Program-made: the position numbers and the translations under genes
The notes under the pieces: generated by a model
What the model saw: the letters and a program-made list of their open reading frames with translations, nothing else
The model's database searches: none
Told to the model about the DNA's origin: nothing
In this document: in pieces, positions 5,852 through 9,657 of the stretch
Layout of the letters: the number at the start of each line of letters is the position of its first letter
Position numbering within the stretch: the first letter of the stretch is position 1
Source: Nitriliruptorales bacterium
GTDB lineage: Bacteria > Actinomycetota > Nitriliruptoria > Euzebyales > Egibacteraceae
NCBI GenBank assembly: GCA_007126835.1
Contig: SLAO01000086.1
Coordinates: 1 to 9,657, forward strand
Length of the DNA: 9,657 nucleotides
Direction of reading: 5' to 3'

Positions 5852-8470
5852 ATGGCGACCGCCAGCGACCGCAAGCGCACCTCGCGCGGCGGCGGGGCCG
5901 ACAAGACGCGCGCATCGAAGCCGACCGACAAGGGCAAGGCTTCGCCGAAGAGCCAGGCCAAGGCTGGCAAGGGCGGCGCCAGAGGCGGGGCGAGCTCGGG
6001 TCGCAACCAGAAGGGCAAGGCCGCAAAGAAGGGCCGCGCCGACGACACGCGCGTGCGGGACCACCTCCGCGACGCGTGGGGCGTTGGCTCGCTCGTAGTC
6101 GCGGCGCTGGCTGCCCTGGGGCTGTACGCCGACGCGGCCGGGGTGGTGGGCCTGGTGCTGGCCTCGATGATGCGCGGGCTGTTCGGGGTGCTCGGGTTCG
6201 GGGCGCCCGTCGTGCTGACCGTCCTCGGCGTCGTCCTGCTGCGTGACCCCCGTCCGGGCACCCCGCGGGTGGTGATCGGGGCCGCCTTGTCGGTGGCCAG
6301 CGCCGCAGGCCTGTGGCACCTCGCGCAGGGGGCGCCAGCATGGGACGCGCCGGTCGGTGACCTGCACGCGTCGGGTGGCTGGCTCGGCGCCACGGTCGCC
6401 GTCCCTCTCGAAGCGGTCGCCGCCACCTGGGGCACGGTGGTGTTGCTGGTGCCGCTGTTCGTGCTCGGCGTGCTTATCGCCACCGCGACGCCGCCCCGCA
6501 CGCTGTCGCGCAAGGCCGGCGAGATCGTCCAGTCGGCACGCAGTCGAGCAGCCGAGCGGCGTGCGCGGCGCGACGTCGCCGACGACGAGGTCGCCCACGG
6601 CATCGACGACGACGAGGTCGACGAGCAGCAGGCATCACCGGCACCGGTCGCCGAGCCGACCTTGCTCGACGGGGAGGAGGCCACCGCGGTCGCCGACGGC
6701 CCCGCCTTCGAGGCCGACGAAGCCGGCCTCGAGGGCGACGGGCCGGGCGAAGCCGACGACGGACAGGGCGCATCGGACACCCAGATGCTGCCGCAAGGCG
6801 TCGAGACCGCCGCCGCCGCGACGCGCCTGCCCCCACCGCCCGACGATCCATGGGCCGACTACGAGCTACCCGAGCTCGACTTGCTGCGGACGGGACGGGC
6901 GGCTACCGGCGGCAAGCGCGCCCGCGACCAGATGACCCGGGCCCTCGAGCACACGCTGCGGCAGTTCGGGGTCGACGCCCAGGTCGGCCGGATCTCCTCG
7001 GGACCGACCGTGACCCGCTTCGAGCTCCAGCTCGGTGAGGGGGTCCGTGTCGGCGCCGTCACCAAGCTCGTCGACGACATCTCCTACGCGCTGGCGACCC
7101 CGGAGATCCGCATCGTCGCGCCGATCCCGGGCAAGTCCGCGATCGGCATCGAGGTGCCCAACCGGGAGCGGGGCCTGATCACGCTCGGCGACGTGCTGCG
7201 CAGCCCCGAGGCCGACGCCCAGGGACACCCGCTCGGGGTCGCGTTGGGCGTGGACATCGCCGGCAACCCGGTGATGGTCAACCTCGCGTCGATGCCCCAC
7301 CTGCTGATCGCCGGGGCCACGGGCTCGGGCAAGTCGGTGACGATGAACGGGGTCGTCACCTCGATCCTCATGCGGGCCAGCCCCGCCGAGGTCCGCATGA
7401 TCCTCGTCGACCCCAAGCGCGTCGAGCTCAACCACTACGAGGGCGCACCCCACCTGCTGACCCCCGTGGTGACCGACCCCAAGCGGGCCACCGAGGCGCT
7501 CGACTGGACCATCAAGGAGATGGAGCAGCGCTACGAGCGCCTGGCGATGCTCGGCTACCGCAACATCGACGCGTACAACGCGGCCGTGCGCGAAGGCACG
7601 GTCCGTGCCGCGTCGGCGTCCAGCGGCCACGCGGACCGCAACGACGGCGGTGCGTCGGGCGAGGCGCCGGCGTGGGAGCCGCTGCCGTACATGCTGTTCA
7701 TCATCGACGAGCTCGCGGACTTGATGATGATCGCGCCTCGCGATGTCGAGGGCAGCATCGTCCGGATCGCGCAGATGGCCCGGGCGGTTGGCATCCATCT
7801 CGTGGTCGCCACCCAGCGTCCGTCGGTCGACGTCGTCACCGGGTTGATCAAAGCCAACGTGCCGTCACGGATCGCCCTGGCCATGGCCACCCAGGCCGAC
7901 AGCCGCACGATCCTCGACCAGGGCGGAGCCGAGAAGCTCGTCGGGCACGGGGACATGCTGTTCATGCCGGCCAACGCCTCGAAGCCGCACCGGATCCAGG
8001 GGTGCTTCGTGGACGAGGCGGAGATCGAGAAGGTCGTCGCCCGCGCACGCTCCCAGCGCGAGCCCGAGCTCGTCGAGGGCATCGTCCGCAGCGGTGAGGA
8101 CGCGGAGATGGCCGACATCACCGAGGGCGACCCCTCCGACGACGACTTGACGCGCAAGGCGATGGAGCTGGTGGTCAGGTCCGGCCTCGGCTCCACCTCC
8201 ATGCTGCAGCGCAAGCTCAAGGTCGGGTTCGCGCGCGCCGGCCGCATCATGGACGAGCTCGAAGAGCTCGGCGTGGTGGGTCCCTCGCACGGCTCCAAGG
8301 CGCGCGACGTGCTGATGACCGTCGACGAGCTCGAAGGGCGCGGCGGCGACGCCACGCCCTCACAGCTCGAAGGCCGCGGCGGCGACGCGACGTCCCCGCA
8401 GCTCGAAGGGCGCGGCGACACGACGCTCTCACACCTCGACGAGCATCACGCCGAGTCGGAGGACGAGTAG
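5852..8470 (+). CDS. ftsK: FtsK/SpoIIIE-family DNA translocase
   Basis: FtsK is a septum-anchored hexameric ATPase that pumps chromosomal DNA through the closing septum and aids dimer resolution. The 872-residue protein starts with a Lys/Arg/Gly-rich cytoplasmic tail (1-70), then about four membrane helices (about 78-93, 109-130, 139-157 and 178-206). An acidic, low-complexity linker runs from about 220 to 333. The alpha domain starts near W334. The RecA-like motor has Walker A GATGSGKS (488-495, K494) and Walker B LFIIDE (D619, E620). A Gly/Ser/Ala-rich insertion of about 25-30 residues (about 580-612) precedes Walker B. The DNA-reading gamma winged helix is at about 763-825. It is followed by an unusual 47-residue tail with tandem repeats. 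The ATG at 5852 was chosen over TTG 5843; a weak GAGG lies about 10 bases upstream. It lies 5 bases after RNase J. Confidence 0.96.
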   Translation: MATASDRKRTSRGGGADKTRASKPTDKGKASPKSQAKAGKGGARGGASSGRNQKGKAAKKGRADDTRVRDHLRDAWGVGSLVVAALAALGLYADAAGVVGLVLASMMRGLFGVLGFGAPVVLTVLGVVLLRDPRPGTPRVVIGAALSVASAAGLWHLAQGAPAWDAPVGDLHASGGWLGATVAVPLEAVAATWGTVVLLVPLFVLGVLIATATPPRTLSRKAGEIVQSARSRAAERRARRDVADDEVAHGIDDDEVDEQQASPAPVAEPTLLDGEEATAVADGPAFEADEAGLEGDGPGEADDGQGASDTQMLPQGVETAAAATRLPPPPDDPWADYELPELDLLRTGRAATGGKRARDQMTRALEHTLRQFGVDAQVGRISSGPTVTRFELQLGEGVRVGAVTKLVDDISYALATPEIRIVAPIPGKSAIGIEVPNRERGLITLGDVLRSPEADAQGHPLGVALGVDIAGNPVMVNLASMPHLLIAGATGSGKSVTMNGVVTSILMRASPAEVRMILVDPKRVELNHYEGAPHLLTPVVTDPKRATEALDWTIKEMEQRYERLAMLGYRNIDAYNAAVREGTVRAASASSGHADRNDGGASGEAPAWEPLPYMLFIIDELADLMMIAPRDVEGSIVRIAQMARAVGIHLVVATQRPSVDVVTGLIKANVPSRIALAMATQADSRTILDQGGAEKLVGHGDMLFMPANASKPHRIQGCFVDEAEIEKVVARARSQREPELVEGIVRSGEDAEMADITEGDPSDDDLTRKAMELVVRSGLGSTSMLQRKLKVGFARAGRIMDELEELGVVGPSHGSKARDVLMTVDELEGRGGDATPSQLEGRGGDATSPQLEGRGDTTLSHLDEHHAESEDE
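8327..8431 (+). repeat. Tandem 36-bp repeat in the 3' end of ftsK
   Basis: Two 36-base units (8327-8362 and 8363-8398) and a third of 33 bases (8399-8431) follow head to tail. They encode ELEGRGGDATPS, QLEGRGGDATSP and QLEGRGDTTLS (residues 826-860), followed by an acidic His-containing end. The third unit lacks one glycine codon. The unit boundaries keep the frame, so the array could change length without breaking the gene. Confidence 0.9.
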
Positions 8471-8510
8471 GACAGGTGGTCCGGGACGGGTTCGCACGGG
8501 TCGGCCGGAA

Positions 8511-8539
8511 GCGTGCGCCCCCCGGTAGGGCGCAGACGC
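8511..8539 (+). other. Inverted repeat in the ftsK-murG gap
   Basis: TGCGCCC (8514-8520) pairs perfectly with GGGCGCA (8528-8534) across a 7-base loop. The stem can be extended by GCG/CGC across a two-base bulge. It lies in the 119-bp gap between ftsK and murG (8471-8589), where I see no -10-like element on the plus strand. There is no T-run after it, so it is not a classical terminator. It could slow transcription or protect a processed end; this is inference. Confidence 0.35.
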
Positions 8540-8577
8540 CGGCGAGGCCGAGCGGGCTGGACAGCGAGTCTGGGCAG

Positions 8578-8583
8578 AGGAGG
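8578..8583 (+). promoter_or_regulatory. Ribosome binding site deciding the murG start
   Basis: AGGAGG is a full-strength Shine-Dalgarno sequence 6 bases before the GTG at 8590. It favours this start over an in-frame GTG at 8476, which would add 38 Arg/Pro/Gly-rich residues before the conserved N-terminal strand. Confidence 0.8.
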
Positions 8584-8589
8584 TCGGGG

Positions 8590-9657
8590 GTGGAAGAGCG
8601 GGATCGTCTGCGGCTGTTGGTGTCCGGAGGCGGCACGGCGGGCCATGTCTACCCCGCGCTGGCGGCCTTGGCGGCATGGGAGCGCTCGGGGGAGCCCATG
8701 CCCGCGGTCCGGTGGGTCGGGACCGCCGGCGGCATGGAGCGCGACATCGTCGGTCAGCGCGGCTTGCCGTTCCACGCGGTGGCCGCTAAGCCGCTCCGAG
8801 GCCGTTCGATCGCGCGGACGGCGCTGGGGTTGGCCACGCTGGTGGTCGGCACGGTGCAGGCGCTAGCGCTCGTGTCACGACTGCGACCCCACGTGGTCCT
8901 GACGACGGGTGGGTACGTCAGCGTGCCGGTGGCCCTGGCGGGGCGGATCTTGCGCCGGCCGGTGGTGGTCTTCCTGCCCGATGTGCGGCCGGGCTTGGCG
9001 GTCAAGCTGCAGAGCAAGGTGGCGACGCGTGTCGCGGCCTCGTTCGACGACGCTGTGCGCTTCCTCCCCGAACGCAAGACCGTCGTGACCGGGTACCCGG
9101 TTCGTCCCGCGTTGCTCGAGGCCGACCGGGCCGAAGCTCGCAAGCGCCTCGAGGTCGAAGGCGACCGGCCCGTGTTGTTGCTGTACGGCGGTAGTCTCGG
9201 GGCGCGGACTTTGAACTACGCGGTCGCGGCGGTGTTACCCGAGATCCTGGAGCGCTGCCACTTCGTGCACGTGTGCGGCCATCTGGACTACGCCGAGCTC
9301 AAACAGCGCACCGCGGACCTGCCCGCCGATCTCGCGCCTCGCTACCACCTGCACGAGTTCCTCGGCGACCAGCTCGTCGACGCCCTCGTCGCTGCTGACT
9401 TGTGCATCGCTCGGGCCGGGGCGTCGACGTTGGCAGAGCTGCCCGCGGTCAGCTTGCCAGCCATCGTCGTGCCCGGTCCCTTCAGCGATCAGCAGGCCAA
9501 CGCGGACTTCCTGGCCGAGCACGGGGCCGCGGTGGCGCTATCAAACGAAGCGGCGCAGGCGGGTGCGCTGGGTGGCTTGGTCCTGCAGGTGCTCGACGAC
9601 GACGAGGGCCGGCGCCGAATGGCTCGTGCCAGCGCGGAGCTTGCTCGGCCTGACGCC
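8590..9657 (+). CDS. murG: MurG-type UDP-GlcNAc:lipid I glycosyltransferase (variant acceptor motif; 3' end missing)
   Basis: MurG adds GlcNAc to undecaprenyl-PP-MurNAc-pentapeptide on the inner membrane face, making lipid II. All 356 visible codons are open to the right edge; since MurG is usually about 355-410 residues, probably only a short C-terminal piece is lost. The N-domain has SGGGTAGHVYP (12-22) with the conserved H19, and GGYVS (107-111). The C-domain has GGSLGA (200-205), RAGASTLAE (275-283) with E283 in the UDP-GlcNAc ribose position, and DQQAN (300-304) with Q301-Q302. The normally conserved HEQN segment is replaced by VFLPDVRPG (127-135), and the later GNPVR becomes GYPVR. As I recall, a similar variant occurs in MurG-like proteins from Chloroflexi. 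It therefore belongs to the MurG family, but lipid I specificity is less certain. It follows ftsK by 119 bases on the same strand, without the usual ftsW or murC neighbours in view. Confidence 0.85.
   Translation, partial: MEERDRLRLLVSGGGTAGHVYPALAALAAWERSGEPMPAVRWVGTAGGMERDIVGQRGLPFHAVAAKPLRGRSIARTALGLATLVVGTVQALALVSRLRPHVVLTTGGYVSVPVALAGRILRRPVVVFLPDVRPGLAVKLQSKVATRVAASFDDAVRFLPERKTVVTGYPVRPALLEADRAEARKRLEVEGDRPVLLLYGGSLGARTLNYAVAAVLPEILERCHFVHVCGHLDYAELKQRTADLPADLAPRYHLHEFLGDQLVDALVAADLCIARAGASTLAELPAVSLPAIVVPGPFSDQQANADFLAEHGAAVALSNEAAQAGALGGLVLQVLDDDEGRRRMARASAELARPDA

Noticed and set aside
6866..8421. Minus-strand open frames opposite the ftsK motor region
   Set aside because: They overlap the Walker motifs and gamma domain of FtsK, and their compositions are typical of antisense GC-rich frames.
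8476..8589. Upstream in-frame GTG as the murG start
   Set aside because: It would add 38 Arg/Pro/Gly-rich residues before a strand that is normally near the N-terminus, while the GTG at 8590 has a strong AGGAGG at good spacing.
1..9657. CRISPR array, tRNA/rRNA, insertion sequence, phage or defence genes
   Set aside because: No spaced direct repeats, cloverleaf-like segments, transposase motifs or terminal inverted repeats were seen. All long stretches are explained by the six genes described.

Overview
The window is uniformly GC-rich. Its coding sequences have a strong third-position G/C bias, and the genes are tightly packed with short or overlapping junctions. The order dapA - RNase J - ftsK is a familiar actinobacterial (Actinomycetota) arrangement, and GTG starts and possible leaderless promoters fit that group. 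The murG variant and a PilS-like kinase suggest a deep-branching actinobacterium (for example something near Nitriliruptoria) rather than a Streptomyces or Mycobacterium, but this placement is an inference. No tRNA, rRNA, insertion sequence, phage gene or CRISPR array was seen.

Layout. (1) Positions 1-1832, minus strand: a membrane histidine kinase (two TM helices, HAMP, PAS, GAF, HisKA, HATPase), cut by the left edge just before its G2 box. (2) 1833-1907: a 75-bp divergent promoter region with candidate -10 elements on both strands and a 13-bp inverted repeat. (3) 1908-3257, plus strand: a six-TM, PilS-like kinase-type protein with an ATPase domain but no recognisable phospho-accepting histidine. 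(4) 3271-4191: dapA, lysine/diaminopimelate biosynthesis. (5) 4188-5846: ribonuclease J, overlapping dapA by 4 bases. (6) 5852-8470: an FtsK/SpoIIIE DNA translocase with a repeat-bearing tail beyond its gamma domain. (7) 8590-9657: a MurG-type glycosyltransferase, cut by the right edge near its C-terminus.

How the genes fit together. The plus-strand block from dapA to murG looks like one transcription unit, with junctions of -4, +5 and +119 bases. It links a precursor pathway for peptidoglycan (DapA makes the diaminopimelate/lysine precursor), the lipid II glycosyltransferase step (MurG), chromosome clearance at the division septum (FtsK) and RNA turnover (RNase J). The two sensor kinases lie head to head upstream and share a control region; their signal and response-regulator partners are not in view.

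Most of the window is housekeeping DNA and I see no clearly new multi-gene system. The points most worth a second look are the replacement of the usual HEQN acceptor-site motif in MurG, the arginine where the PilS-like kinase should have its phosphohistidine, the 12-residue tandem repeat in the FtsK tail, and the palindrome over a probable leaderless promoter between the two kinases.
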